Below the pieces are notes generated by a model. It saw nothing but the letters and a program-made list of their open reading frames with translations. It searched no databases and had not been told where the DNA came from. Shown here in pieces: positions 37,224-46,343 of a stretch of 64,000 bases of DNA. The number at the start of each line of letters is the position of its first letter. The first letter of the stretch is position 1. Location: contig NZ_AP019697.1 of the NCBI RefSeq assembly GCF_007164725.1, forward strand, positions 1,709,501-1,773,500, given 5' to 3'. The DNA is from Dialister hominis (GTDB lineage: Bacteria; Bacillota; Negativicutes; Veillonellales; Dialisteraceae). A program made the translations under genes and the position numbers.

Positions 37224-37922
37224 CTAAAGGGAGAACTCGCCCTTCCATTCTGCGCCGGAGAGGAGGTAGCGGAGCGCTTCTTCGAGCCTTTCTCCCCGAT
37301 GGACGTAGTGTCCGCCCCGGTTCATTTGGAGAATGGCTTCCTTTCCTTCCTCCCTGACGATACCAAGGACATCCTCTGTTCTTTCCAGAATCGTATTCAA
37401 TGGTTTCCTTCTCGTTTTCGGTTCCTTGGCACCGAGCGACAGGTAGACGCGCCTGACCGCAGGCGACAAAGGATGGCTCCTGTAATAGTCAAGGAGTCCT
37501 GTAAACCAGAAGGAACCTGAAATGGAGGCGATGCCGGAGAATGCATCGGTATGGCAGGCCGCATAAAGCGCAAACATGCCGGATAAGGAAATACCGACGA
37601 GCTGCCTTTCGGGATTATCAAGACCCGCTCTTTTTTCAGTGTCTGGAAGAATCGTTTCAAGGAAGAATTTTTCAAAGACGTCGGCCCCTCCTCCAAAATC
37701 GCCTTCCCTTTTGAAGATGCCAGGCGCTTCCCATGGCGAAAGGTCATTGCTCCAGTCAAGGCCGTCTATGGCAGCAATGGCGATTTCAAGCCTATCCGCC
37801 AGACTTTCATTCTCCGAAGCAATATCGGCAGGCTGGATGAAGTAGCAGATCCCCTTCGTATTCACTTCGGGCGTGTAGAGCGTGACCCGGTATGGTCCTT
37901 CCTGAAACGATTCCTTCTTCAT
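37224..37922 (-). CDS. putative esterase (IroE/Fes-like alpha/beta hydrolase)
   Basis: A 232-residue cytoplasmic protein with the esterase fold. The nucleophile elbow is GISLSG (VGISLSGMFALYAA), followed by FSGIASISGSFWF; GGHYVHRG offers the catalytic His. No signal peptide is seen. Relatives hydrolyse siderophore or other esters, but the substrate here is not known. The ATG at 37922 has AGAAAGGAAA upstream; a longer frame overlaps the crotonase gene and is rejected. It lies 13 bases after the crotonase gene, so they form an operon. Confidence 0.78.
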   Translation of the reverse strand: MKKESFQEGPYRVTLYTPEVNTKGICYFIQPADIASENESLADRLEIAIAAIDGLDWSNDLSPWEAPGIFKREGDFGGGADVFEKFFLETILPDTEKRAGLDNPERQLVGISLSGMFALYAACHTDAFSGIASISGSFWFTGLLDYYRSHPLSPAVRRVYLSLGAKEPKTRRKPLNTILERTEDVLGIVREEGKEAILQMNRGGHYVHRGERLEEALRYLLSGAEWKGEFSL

Positions 37923-37935
37923 GATTTCCTTTCTA

Positions 37936-38733
37936 TTAACGTCCTTTGAACTGCGGTTTTCTCTTTTCGAGGAATGCGGTGATGCCTTCCTTGAAGTCTT
38001 CGCTGGCAGAGCATTCGCCGACGAGGCCTGCTTCCTGCTTGGAGTAGTCTTCAAAACCCTGATAGAGGCTGATGTACATGAGCTTCTTGATATTCTGGTA
38101 AGCAAGGAGCGGTCCTTCGGTCAGTTTCTTGGCAAAGGCATGGACGGTTTCATCCAGCTTCTCCTTTGGAACGACTTCTTTGACAAGGCCGATAGCAAGA
38201 GCTTCGTCTGCCTTGACCTGACGGCCGGAAACGAAGAGGTCGAGGGCGCGGTTGGCGCCGATGATTCTCGGGAGGAGGAAGACAGCTCCCGTATCCGGGC
38301 AGAGGGCAATGCCTGCAAAGGCCTGGATGAATTTGGCATCATCAGAGCAGATGACATAGTCAGCGCCCAGTGCCAGGTTCATTCCGCCACCGGCGCATGC
38401 ACCGTGGACAGCGCAGACGATGATCTTGGAAAGTTTCTTCATATGGATGATGTCTTCTGCCAGTTTCCCTGCCAGGGCTGCCATGGATTTCGTGGCAAAG
38501 TCCGGTTCCTCGCAGTGCGCTTTCATGTAGCGGATGTCGCCGCCTGCGCTGAAGGCGCGTCCTGCACCTTCCATGACAATGACCTTCACTTCTTCGTCCT
38601 TGTCAGCTTTGGTGAGCGCATCTTCGAGTTCCAGTGCCATCGTGAGATCGACTGCGTTCAGCGTCTGCTGGTAGTCGAGTGTAATCGTTTCAATGCCGTC
38701 TTCGACTTTTGTCCTGATTCTCGTATAGTCCAT
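37936..38733 (-). CDS. enoyl-CoA hydratase/isomerase family protein
   Basis: A 265-residue crotonase-fold enzyme acting on acyl-CoA thioesters. The two oxyanion segments are visible: GRAFSAGGDIRYM and HGACAGGGMNLALGADYV. The residue at the usual second catalytic Glu is within LCPDTGAVFLL, more like isomerase-type members, so hydratase or isomerase activity cannot be chosen by eye. It starts the two-gene unit with the esterase. No other beta-oxidation gene is nearby. Confidence 0.85.
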   Translation of the reverse strand: MDYTRIRTKVEDGIETITLDYQQTLNAVDLTMALELEDALTKADKDEEVKVIVMEGAGRAFSAGGDIRYMKAHCEEPDFATKSMAALAGKLAEDIIHMKKLSKIIVCAVHGACAGGGMNLALGADYVICSDDAKFIQAFAGIALCPDTGAVFLLPRIIGANRALDLFVSGRQVKADEALAIGLVKEVVPKEKLDETVHAFAKKLTEGPLLAYQNIKKLMYISLYQGFEDYSKQEAGLVGECSASEDFKEGITAFLEKRKPQFKGR

Positions 38734-39052
38734 GGATATTTCCTCCTGTCATGGCAGATCTGCCAAAAATGATTCCCGGATCTTCCGGGTTTCTCAACTG
38801 GATTCACTGTTTTTATTATATCACGGAGGGATTCTTTCATTTCCATTTCTCTATATAAAAAGGAAGGAACTCTTGATTTACCATGGTATAATAATGAGGT
38901 ATCTCTGTCTCTCTTTCCAAAGGCGCACCGCCCCGGGCGGTCTCCTCTGCGCAGCAGAAAAAATGACGGGGTCGCATCCTTCGGACTTTCACTCCGATGA
39001 GATTTCTCCGGAAATGCTTCCGGGAATGATGGTTTTCAGAAAGGATTTTATT
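38734..39052 (+). other. mnmA upstream region with nested hairpin
   Basis: This 319-base interval holds no gene. GCGCA...TGCGC (about 38925-38953) encloses a CCGCCC/GGGCGG stem near 38930-38941, followed by A-rich sequence. A tATAATAATG tract near 38888 may be a -10. The hairpin could be a leader structure of mnmA; no known riboswitch class was recognised. Confidence 0.35.
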
Positions 39053-40111
39053 ATGGCAGAAAAGAAGAAAGTCGTCGTGGCGATGTCCGGCGGCGTGGAT
39101 TCCACGCTGACCGCGCGCCTCCTGCTCGATCAGGGCTATGAGGTTTACGGCGCTACCATGTATCAGTTTGACGGGCAGGACGAGGAGATCGAAGGCGCCC
39201 GCAAGATGGCGGAATTCATCGGGATTCCGTTCAAGGTCATCGATGTGAGAGAGGCGTACCAGAAGTTCGTCCTCAATTATTTCATCGAGTCCTACGCAGC
39301 AGGGATGACGCCGAATCCCTGCATGATGTGCGATTTCAAGGTGAAGTTCGGTCTCTTCTATGATGAAGTGAGAAAGGCATTCGACGCGCCTTACTTTGCG
39401 ACCGGCCACTACGCGCGCATCGTCTACAATCCGGAAACGGAATTGTTTGAGGTCAGAAAGGGTCTGGACATCGCCAAGGATCAGTCCTACATGATGTACC
39501 ACCTGACCCAGGAACAGCTTTCGCATATTATTTTCCCGCTTGGCCGCACGTTCAAGAAGGATACGCGCCTTATTTCCAAGGAAAAGGGCCTTCCGACTTA
39601 CAACAAGGCAGAGTCTCAGGATATCTGCTTCCTGACCAGCGAAAAATCGTACGTGGAATTCCTCGAGAACCACGCGCCGGAAGCGTTCCAGCCAGGAAAT
39701 ATCGTCGACAAAAAGGGCCATGTGCTCGGCCAGCACAAGGGCATCCCTTATTATACGATCGGCCAGAGAAAGGGCCTGGGCATCGCTGCCAGGACGCCGC
39801 TTTACGTCATCGAGCTGCGTCCTGACACGAGAGAAGTCGTCGTCGGATCGAATGAAGATCTCTTCCGCACGCGCCTTCTCGCCAACGAACTCCATTTCTA
39901 CGACGACAAGATCCCGCAGGAAGAGTTCCGCTGCCAGGCAAAGATCCGCTATGGCGTCCGTGTCCATGACTGCTCCGTGAAGGTCGGAGACGACGGACGC
40001 GCTGTCGTCACGTTCGATGAACCGCAGCGCGCTGTCACAACCGGCCAGTCTGTCGTCTTCTATGACGGCGACCTCCTCCTGGGCGGCGGCACAATCGTCA
40101 GAGCGCTCTAA
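39053..40111 (+). CDS. mnmA: tRNA-specific 2-thiouridylase
   Basis: Thiolates U34 of tRNAs for Glu, Gln and Lys using sulfur from a cysteine desulfurase relay. The 352-residue product begins with the ATP PP-loop AMSGGVDSTLTARLL, has the first catalytic Cys in TPNPCMMCDFKVKFG and the second in ESQDICFL, and the GQRKGLGI region before the C-terminal beta-barrel. The ATG at 39053 follows AAAGGA. A strong hairpin terminator follows. It is transcribed alone. Confidence 0.94.
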   Translation: MAEKKKVVVAMSGGVDSTLTARLLLDQGYEVYGATMYQFDGQDEEIEGARKMAEFIGIPFKVIDVREAYQKFVLNYFIESYAAGMTPNPCMMCDFKVKFGLFYDEVRKAFDAPYFATGHYARIVYNPETELFEVRKGLDIAKDQSYMMYHLTQEQLSHIIFPLGRTFKKDTRLISKEKGLPTYNKAESQDICFLTSEKSYVEFLENHAPEAFQPGNIVDKKGHVLGQHKGIPYYTIGQRKGLGIAARTPLYVIELRPDTREVVVGSNEDLFRTRLLANELHFYDDKIPQEEFRCQAKIRYGVRVHDCSVKVGDDGRAVVTFDEPQRAVTTGQSVVFYDGDLLLGGGTIVRAL

Positions 40112-40140
40112 AAGTCATCCCTTGTGGATACCGGATGGAA

Positions 40141-40170
40141 GATGACTCTCTTTTGAGAGTCATTTTTTCA
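40141..40170 (+). terminator. terminator of mnmA
   Basis: ATGACTCTC, TTTT loop, GAGAGTCAT, then TTTTTTC, 30 bases after the stop. Confidence 0.85.
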
Positions 40171-40388
40171 TTGCCCGGACTTTTAAAGAGGATTTTCAGA
40201 TTATTCTATATGGGTTTATTAGTCACTATAAATTTTTTCCATATCGAAATATATCTTGTGAAACACACGGCAGGAAGGCGTTTCCGGCGTCCTTCTTAAA
40301 GGAGCTTCGCCGAACGTTACATTAGAAATAAAAAGAAGGGCTTTTTCTCTATTCCCTTTTTCCGCCTGTTGTTGTAGAATAGATTTCG

Positions 40389-40435
40389 GCACAAGATATT
40401 GTGCGTCATTATGTGCGCTTATCAATATTTTGTAT
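40389..40435 (+). promoter_or_regulatory. pair of NrdR-like boxes upstream of nrdD
   Basis: Box 1 GCACAAGATATTGTGC (40389-40404) agrees with the NrdR consensus ACACwATATATwGwGT at 13 of 16 positions; box 2 TATCAATATTTTGTAT (40420-40435) agrees at 11. The boxes start exactly 31 bases apart, the three-turn spacing at which NrdR binds. This implies ATP/dATP-dependent repression of nrdDG. The remaining interval 40171-40519 is AT-rich and gene-free. Confidence 0.75.
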
Positions 40436-40519
40436 TTATTTTAACTAGAATGAGAAACTTATATAAATAGAGAAAACAAAAGAAAAAATGGGATTTTGAA
40501 AGCATTAGGGGTGTTATGA

Positions 40520-42718
40520 ATGGAAGAAATGGAAATGAACGTCAAGATGAATGTCATTAAGAGAAACGGCCAGGAAGTACCTTTTGACATCACCAAGATC
40601 GTGAACGCTATCGGCAAGGCCAATAACGAAGTCGATCACGTCCACCAGATGAATGATTACCAGATCCGCGCTGTCGCAGACAACATTGCGCACAAGATCG
40701 CAGGCTACTCCCACGCAGCCAATGTCGAAGACATTCAGGATATGGTCGAAACGGGCATCATGGAAATGCGCGGCTATGAAGTAGCGCAGAAGTATGTCCG
40801 CTATCGTTACAAGAGAGAAATCTCCCGCAAGAGCAACACAACCGATGACGGCATTCTTTCCCTGATCGACCTCTCCAATGAAGAAGTCAAACAGGAAAAT
40901 TCCAACAAGAACCCTGTCATCAATTCCACCCAGCGCGACTACATGGCCGGCGAAGTGTCCAAGGATCTGACAAAGCGTCTGCTCCTCCCCGAAGAAATCG
41001 TGAAGGCGCATGAAGCAGGCATCATCCATTTCCACGACGCTGACTACTATGCGCAGAGAGAACATAACTGCGACCTGATCAATCTGGAAGACATGCTGCA
41101 GAACGGCACCGTCATCAGCCAGACCATGATTGAAAAGCCGCATTCCTTCTTCACTGCCTGCAACGTAACGACACAGATCGTCGCTCAGGTAGCATCCAAC
41201 CAGTACGGCGGACAGTCCTTCACACTGGCGCACCTGGCTCCATTCGTAGATATCAGCCGCCAGAAGATCAAGAAGGAAGTCATCGCTGAACGCAAGGAAA
41301 CCGGTGAATCCATGGACGAATCCATCATCGAAAAGATCGTGGAGCGTCGTCTGAAGGAAGAAATCAAATCCGGCATCCAGACCATCCAGTACCAGCTGAT
41401 CACCCTCATGACCTGCAACGGCCAGGCTCCATTCGTCACCATGTTCATGTACCTGGACGAAGTTCCGGACGGACGTACCCGCAAGGATCTGGCCATGATC
41501 ATCGAAGAAGTCCTCCGCCAGAGAATGCAGGGCGTCAAGAATGAAAAGGGCATCTGGATCACTCCGGCATTCCCGAAACTGATCTACGTTCTCGACGAAG
41601 ACAACATTCATGATGATTCCCCGTACTATTACCTGACCAGACTTGCTGCTGAATGTACAGCAAAGAGAATGGTTCCTGACTATATTTCCGCCAAGATCAT
41701 GAAGAACCTGAAGCACGGCGACGTTTACCCATGCATGGGCTGCCGCTCCTTCCTCACCCCGGATACCGAGGGCCTTGGCGAAAACGGAAAGCATAAATAC
41801 TACGGCCGCTTCAATCAGGGCGTCGTCACCATCAACCTCGTCGATGTGGCATGCTCCTCTGGCGGCGATATGGATAAATTCTGGGAAATCCTGGAAGACC
41901 GCCTCGAACTCTGCCACAGAGCGCTCCGCTGCCGCCATGAAAGACTGCTCGGCACCGTCTCCGACGTGGCTCCGATCCTCTGGCAGTACGGCGCTATCGC
42001 TCGTCTCAAGAAGGGCGAAACGATCGACAAGCTCCTCTTCAACAACTACAGCACCATTTCCCTCGGCTATGCAGGCCTCTATGAAATGTGCGTCCGCATG
42101 CTCGGCGTATCCCATACAACGGATGAAGGCAGAAAATTTGCCCTCGCTGTCATGCAGAAACTGAACGACAAGTGCTCCGAATGGAGAGCTGCTGAAAACA
42201 TCTCCTACTCCGTATACGGCACACCGATGGAATCCACCACCTACAAGTTCGCTAAATGCCTCCAGAAACGCTTCGGCATCATCCCGGGCGTAACGGACAA
42301 GAACTACATCACCAACAGCTACCACGTCCATGTTTCTGAACACATCGACGCATTCCATAAGCTGAAATTCGAATCCGACTTCCAGAGACTCTCCCCGGGC
42401 GGCGCTATTTCCTACATCGAAGTACCGAATATGCAGACGAACATCCCGGCAGTCCTGACCGTCATGAAGTACATCTATGAAAACATCATGTACGCAGAAC
42501 TGAACACGAAGAGCGACTACTGCATGGCATGCGGCTATGACGGAGAAATCCGCATCATCGAAGATGAAACCGGCAAACTCATCTGGGAATGCCCGAACTG
42601 CGGCAACCGCGACCAGCACAAGATGAGCGTCGCAAGAAGAACCTGCGGCTACATCGGCACCCAGTTCTGGAACCAGGGCCGTACACAGGAAATCAAGGAC
42701 AGAGTCCTCCACCTGTAA
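40520..42718 (+). CDS. nrdD: anaerobic (class III) ribonucleoside-triphosphate reductase
   Basis: Glycyl-radical enzyme that makes deoxynucleoside triphosphates without oxygen. The 732 residues include an N-terminal ATP-cone (about 8-100), the ten-stranded barrel core, a zinc site CMACG...CPNCG near residues 672-696, and the glycyl radical motif RRTCGYIG with Gly710 near the C-terminus. No class I or II reductase is in the window. It is followed by its activase nrdG and preceded by NrdR-like boxes. Confidence 0.96.
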   Translation: MEEMEMNVKMNVIKRNGQEVPFDITKIVNAIGKANNEVDHVHQMNDYQIRAVADNIAHKIAGYSHAANVEDIQDMVETGIMEMRGYEVAQKYVRYRYKREISRKSNTTDDGILSLIDLSNEEVKQENSNKNPVINSTQRDYMAGEVSKDLTKRLLLPEEIVKAHEAGIIHFHDADYYAQREHNCDLINLEDMLQNGTVISQTMIEKPHSFFTACNVTTQIVAQVASNQYGGQSFTLAHLAPFVDISRQKIKKEVIAERKETGESMDESIIEKIVERRLKEEIKSGIQTIQYQLITLMTCNGQAPFVTMFMYLDEVPDGRTRKDLAMIIEEVLRQRMQGVKNEKGIWITPAFPKLIYVLDEDNIHDDSPYYYLTRLAAECTAKRMVPDYISAKIMKNLKHGDVYPCMGCRSFLTPDTEGLGENGKHKYYGRFNQGVVTINLVDVACSSGGDMDKFWEILEDRLELCHRALRCRHERLLGTVSDVAPILWQYGAIARLKKGETIDKLLFNNYSTISLGYAGLYEMCVRMLGVSHTTDEGRKFALAVMQKLNDKCSEWRAAENISYSVYGTPMESTTYKFAKCLQKRFGIIPGVTDKNYITNSYHVHVSEHIDAFHKLKFESDFQRLSPGGAISYIEVPNMQTNIPAVLTVMKYIYENIMYAELNTKSDYCMACGYDGEIRIIEDETGKLIWECPNCGNRDQHKMSVARRTCGYIGTQFWNQGRTQEIKDRVLHL

Positions 42719-42730
42719 TCTGAATATCTG

Positions 42731-42757
42731 AAGGGCGGCGTCCGCCGCCCTTTTTCT
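42731..42757 (+). terminator. hairpin between nrdD and nrdG
   Basis: GGGCGGCG, TCC loop, CGCCGCCC, then TTTTTCTTTC, 12 bases after nrdD. It looks like a full intrinsic terminator inside the pair, so nrdG may be made at a lower level through read-through. Confidence 0.8.
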
Positions 42758-42790
42758 TTCTTTCATTCCAACATTTCAAAGGAAATCAAC

Positions 42791-43345
42791 ATGAACTACG
42801 CCAATTTCAAAGAATATGATATTGCAAACGGCCCCGGCATCCGCTTCTCTCTCTTCGTTTCCGGCTGCACCCATCACTGCAAGGGATGCTTCAACCAGGA
42901 AACATGGGACTTCAACTACGGAAAGCCTTTCACCAAAGAAACTGAAGACTACATCTTGAAGGAAGTCGGACAGGAATTCTATGAAGGCCTCACCCTCCTC
43001 GGCGGCGAACCGATGGAACCGGCCAATCAGAAGGCGCTCCTCTCCCTTGTCACCCGTTTCAAGGAAATGTATCCGCAGAAGAACCTCTGGTGCTTCACCG
43101 GCTACCTCTATGACAGGGATCTCCTTGATAACTTTGCCAAGAAGATGCCTGAAACTATGGAACTTCTGAAACGCATCGACGTTCTGGTAGATGGTGAATT
43201 CGTCCTTGAAAAGAAGGATGTCACCCTCCTCTTCAAAGGCTCCTCCAACCAGAGAACCATCGACGTGCAGAAGAGCCTGGCTTCTGGCACCGTCGTCCCG
43301 TGGGATCCGAGAGACACCAGCATGTCCCCGAACTCGAAGATCTGA
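42791..43345 (+). CDS. nrdG: anaerobic ribonucleotide reductase activating enzyme
   Basis: Radical SAM activase that installs the glycyl radical on NrdD. The 184-residue protein has the family motif C26-x3-C30-x2-C33 (CTHHCKGC), preceded by ANGPGIRFSLFVSG, and the LLGGEPMEPAN SAM block. It lies 72 bases after nrdD, with a hairpin in between. Confidence 0.95.
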   Translation: MNYANFKEYDIANGPGIRFSLFVSGCTHHCKGCFNQETWDFNYGKPFTKETEDYILKEVGQEFYEGLTLLGGEPMEPANQKALLSLVTRFKEMYPQKNLWCFTGYLYDRDLLDNFAKKMPETMELLKRIDVLVDGEFVLEKKDVTLLFKGSSNQRTIDVQKSLASGTVVPWDPRDTSMSPNSKI

Positions 43346-43356
43346 TTTACCAACTG

Positions 43357-43405
43357 AAAAGGAGCTGTGGCAAAATGATTACACATTTTGCCACAGGTCC
43401 TTTTT
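43357..43405 (+). terminator. terminator of nrdG, hairpin-family member
   Basis: GGAGCTGTGGCAAAATG (43361-43377) and CATTTTGCCACAGGTCC (43384-43400) pair with one mismatch around a six-base loop, followed by TTTTTC. The 3' flank CTATTGGAATAT is shared with the element at 29981. Confidence 0.85.
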
Positions 43406-43439
43406 CTATTGGAATATGCCATTAAAGAATTATCTAGCA

Positions 43440-43626
43440 TCTATATGCATTGATTTTGTTTGAACACCTAAAAACCTCGCTACGCTCGAGAACTACTGTA
43501 TTCCCCGGCTTCGCCGGGACCTTCTCCTTCGGAGCAAGGTTAACACCCTTAAACCTCGCTTCGCTCGAGAATAGAAAAAAGCACCGTTTTAACGGATTTT
43601 GTCACAGCCCCTTTTTAATGTCTTCA
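43440..43626. repeat. cluster of short GC hairpins and a partial terminator arm
   Basis: Four small hairpins stand in series: CTCGCTACGCTCGAG (43473-43488 region), CCCCGGCTTCGCCGGG (43504-43519 region), TCTCCTTCGGAGCA, and CTCGCTTCGCTCGAG (43556-43570 region); the first and last are near-copies. At 43596-43616 lies ATTTTGTCACAGCCCCTTTTT, the right arm only of the hairpin family, next to a CCGTT/AACGG stem that may terminate the cstA remnant. No gene is present. Confidence 0.55.
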
Positions 43627-43627
43627 C

Positions 43628-45381
43628 TTATTCTTCTACTTCAAGGTCAGGCAGTCTTTCTGCTTTATCTCCGCCGCCTTTTCTGCCGCGCATGACGGTA
43701 CGGTAACCTTCTACGGCAAGTTCAAGGGCAAGGACGATGAGGAGGGTGCCGATGCCGGCCTGTGCGTACGGGCCCCAGTCTGCTCCGCCTTTCATGATCA
43801 TGCCGATCTGGTTCCTGACGATGATGACGAGGGATGCAAGGGTGACGATCATCATGAAGGTCATCGAGAAGAGGAACATCTTATTGTTCTTCCCTGCATT
43901 GCCCAGCCATGCGGCTACGGCAAGGAGGCCGATTCCGGCGAGGAGCTGGTTGGCTGCGCCGAAGAGACCTCAGATCTTCATGAAGCCGTTCATGCCAAGA
44001 AGGACGCCCAGGACAACGGTCAGGATCGTAGCAAAGTACGGATTGACCATCAGTTTCTTGAATCCGCCCTTGATGTCCTTCGGTGTTTCGCCTGGTTCGA
44101 GCCAGAATTCCTGGAACATGAAACGGGCCAGTCTTGTCGCTGTATCAAGGGATGTCAGGCAGAATGCGGAGTATGTCAGGACAAGGAGCGTGTACATCAT
44201 CGTTTCTGCTCCTTCCAGGCCCGGAATCTTGGCAATCATGGCAGCGATGCCGCCGGCGAAGATATCCGTTGCGCCGTGGATATGGCCTGTTTCCCTGGCA
44301 TACGCAATCGCGCAGAGGGTAATGATGGCAAGAACACATTCCAGAAGCATGCCGCCGTATGCGATCGGCTTGGCGTCGGATTCCTTATCGAGCTGTTTGG
44401 ACGTCGTGCCGGAAGATACAAGGGAATGGAAGCCGGAAATCGCGCCGCAGGCAACGGTCGTGAAGAGGATCGGGAACAGGTACTGTACGCCGTTTCCATT
44501 GTCCACGGAGAAGCCTGTGTAAGCCGGGAAGAGGTTCGGATCGATATCAGGATGCGCGCCTACGATGCCGACGACGGCAACGATGAGCATCGCATAGAGA
44601 AGGAACGAACTCAGGTAGTCACGTGGCTGGAGCAGGATCCATACCGGAGTGACGGAAGCAATCGTAATGTAAAGGCCGATCAGCCACATCCATGTCGTCT
44701 AGGAGAAGTAAATCGGATGGAAGTTCATGCCGATGCCCATGCAGAGGACGATAGCGCCGATAGCCATCACTGTGGATACTGCCATGGATACATGGAAACG
44801 GTATACGATAAGGCCGAAAATGACGGCAGCCACAATGAAGAGCATCGAAACCATGGCAACGGATGCTTTGACAGCACTCTTTTCCATATTGACCGCGCCG
44901 TTTTCAATCGTTGCGCCGAACGTGGAAGCAACGATGGCAGCAAAGACTGCAACGACAAGGATCAGTGTCAGGTAAGAGAATATGATGAAGAGCTGCTTGG
45001 CTCTCTTAGACATATTCGCTGAAATGATTTCCCCGATGGACTGCCCGTTGTGGCGGACAGATGCAAAGAGCGCGCCGAAGTCATGGACGCCGCCAAAGAA
45101 TATGCCGCCGACGAGAACCCAGAGCGTGACAGGCAGCCATCCGAACATGGCAGCCCCGATCGGTCCCGTGATAGGGCCTGCGCCTGCAATCGAGGAAATA
45201 TGGTGCCCCATGAGCGCCGGAGCTTTAGCGGGGACTAGTCAATCCCGTCTTCCATTGTATGAGCAGGTGTCGGGATATTTCCCTCACCCACGCCCCACTG
45301 TTTCACCAGCCAGCGGCCGTAGAAAATATAGCCGCAGAGGAGAATAGCGAGACAAACCGCGAGCAGTACAAGCGTATTCAA
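43628..45381 (-). pseudogene. cstA: carbon starvation protein CstA, inactivated
   Basis: A CstA-type peptide or pyruvate carrier of about 584 codons can be read from TTG 45381 (GGGAGG upstream) to 43628, but with three lesions. The first frame stops at TAG 45237-45235 (GAC TAG TCCCC); one missing base explains it, since the next frame resumes with PAKAPALMGHHISSIAGAGP. In that frame TAG at 44701-44699 interrupts FS*TTWMWL before LLQPRDYLSSF, and TGA at 43972-43970 replaces the expected Trp in KI*GLFGAANQLLAG. The remaining sequence is well conserved and membrane-spanning, so decay is recent or the lesions are sequence errors. Confidence 0.88.
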
Positions 45382-45409
45382 TGAAGTGACCTCCCTTCAA
45401 ATCCCGGCC

Positions 45410-45994
45410 TCACGCGAGACCGGCCTTCCGTCCTTCCCACACCTTCATCATTTCCGGCTGCATTCTCCGCCCTGCCCTGTTGAAGAGGAATTTTTCCCTC
45501 GACAGGTCCAGGCAGCTGGCCCGGTACTCGAGCCATCCGTGGATCATGAAGCAGAACGTTTTCGTGTAACTTGATTTCTTCAATGCCTTTTCTGCTGCTT
45601 CATCAGCATCATCACAGATGATGACAGAGGAAACTCCTGTGCACATATGGCCCGGTCCTATATGAGCCATCTTCTTGCCTTCCCGGCAGACAAATTCCTT
45701 CACGGCCTCATGGACCGCCTCCGTCAGACGCGGGCAGGTGAAGAGGAAAATGAACTCCTCCTGCTCCGACGTCCATAGTTCGTTGGACCGAAGCAGGAAA
45801 TAGCCGCCGTCCCTCTCATAGTATTCGCACACAGCCGTAAGCTCTGCGCCGCCCGGCAGGAGCGGAACAGAAAGCTTTAGAGCTTCCCTGACTCCTTCCG
45901 TCTCCGGAGCGTCCATCCCGTCGAAACGGGTGATTCCGTAAAATCTGCTGTACGATGCAAGCAGCCTCTCAGCAGCGTTTCTTCTTCGATCCAT
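45410..45994 (-). CDS. conserved-looking protein of unknown function
   Basis: A 194-residue cytoplasmic protein with no family recognised. AAGGAGG precedes ATG 45994. It contains no membrane segment or signal peptide. A Cys-containing middle (GPGHMCTGVSSVIICDDADEAAEKALKK) and an aromatic C-terminal part (SYTKTFCFMIHGWLEYRAS) are the main features. It lies 28 bases upstream of the broken cstA on the same strand, so the two were one transcript. A role linked to the carrier is possible but unsupported. Confidence 0.6.
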   Translation of the reverse strand: MDRRRNAAERLLASYSRFYGITRFDGMDAPETEGVREALKLSVPLLPGGAELTAVCEYYERDGGYFLLRSNELWTSEQEEFIFLFTCPRLTEAVHEAVKEFVCREGKKMAHIGPGHMCTGVSSVIICDDADEAAEKALKKSSYTKTFCFMIHGWLEYRASCLDLSREKFLFNRAGRRMQPEMMKVWEGRKAGLA

Positions 45995-46219
45995 CGCGTC
46001 CTCCTTCCTTATCTCTTAATCTCATTATTTGATGAGATATAATTATATTAACTTGATTATACCTTACTTCAAATAATTTCTGTAATAAAAGATACTTATA
46101 CCTATTCGCAAGTATTGAAAAGTATACTATATTTTAAAAATCAAATTTAAGTAGACATATGACATTTCACCACAGAATGTCTTGCAAAACATTTCTATTT
46201 TTATTTCTCTATATATCTA

Positions 46220-46276
46220 AAAACTTGAAATTTTCAAGTTTTATCCCCTTGTACATACTTCAAAATATGTTATAAT
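46220..46276 (+). promoter_or_regulatory. trxA promoter with an upstream 23-base dyad
   Basis: TTGTAC (46249-46254) and TATAAT (46271-46276) are 16 bases apart. Just before them AAAACTTGAAA T TTTCAAGTTTT (46220-46242) is a perfect 11+1+11 inverted repeat, a candidate operator. The rest of the interval 45995-46343 is AT-rich and gene-free. Confidence 0.6.
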
Positions 46277-46343
46277 AGTCATATAGAAAGAATTAAATGC
46301 AGCGTTGCTTTTTGAAGCGCGGACGAAAAGGAGCGATCGACTT

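Noticed and set aside
38925-38953. Riboswitch in the mnmA leader
   Set aside because: Only a GC-rich nested hairpin is visible; no conserved aptamer core was recognised, so it is listed only as a region.
40514-42766. A 750-residue minus-strand frame opposite nrdD
   Set aside because: Shadow of nrdD, which carries the glycyl-radical and zinc motifs; the antisense product is low complexity in His, Asp and Val.
43440-43626. Possible CRISPR-like array
   Set aside because: Units are short self-complementary hairpins of uneven spacing, without constant spacers or cas genes.
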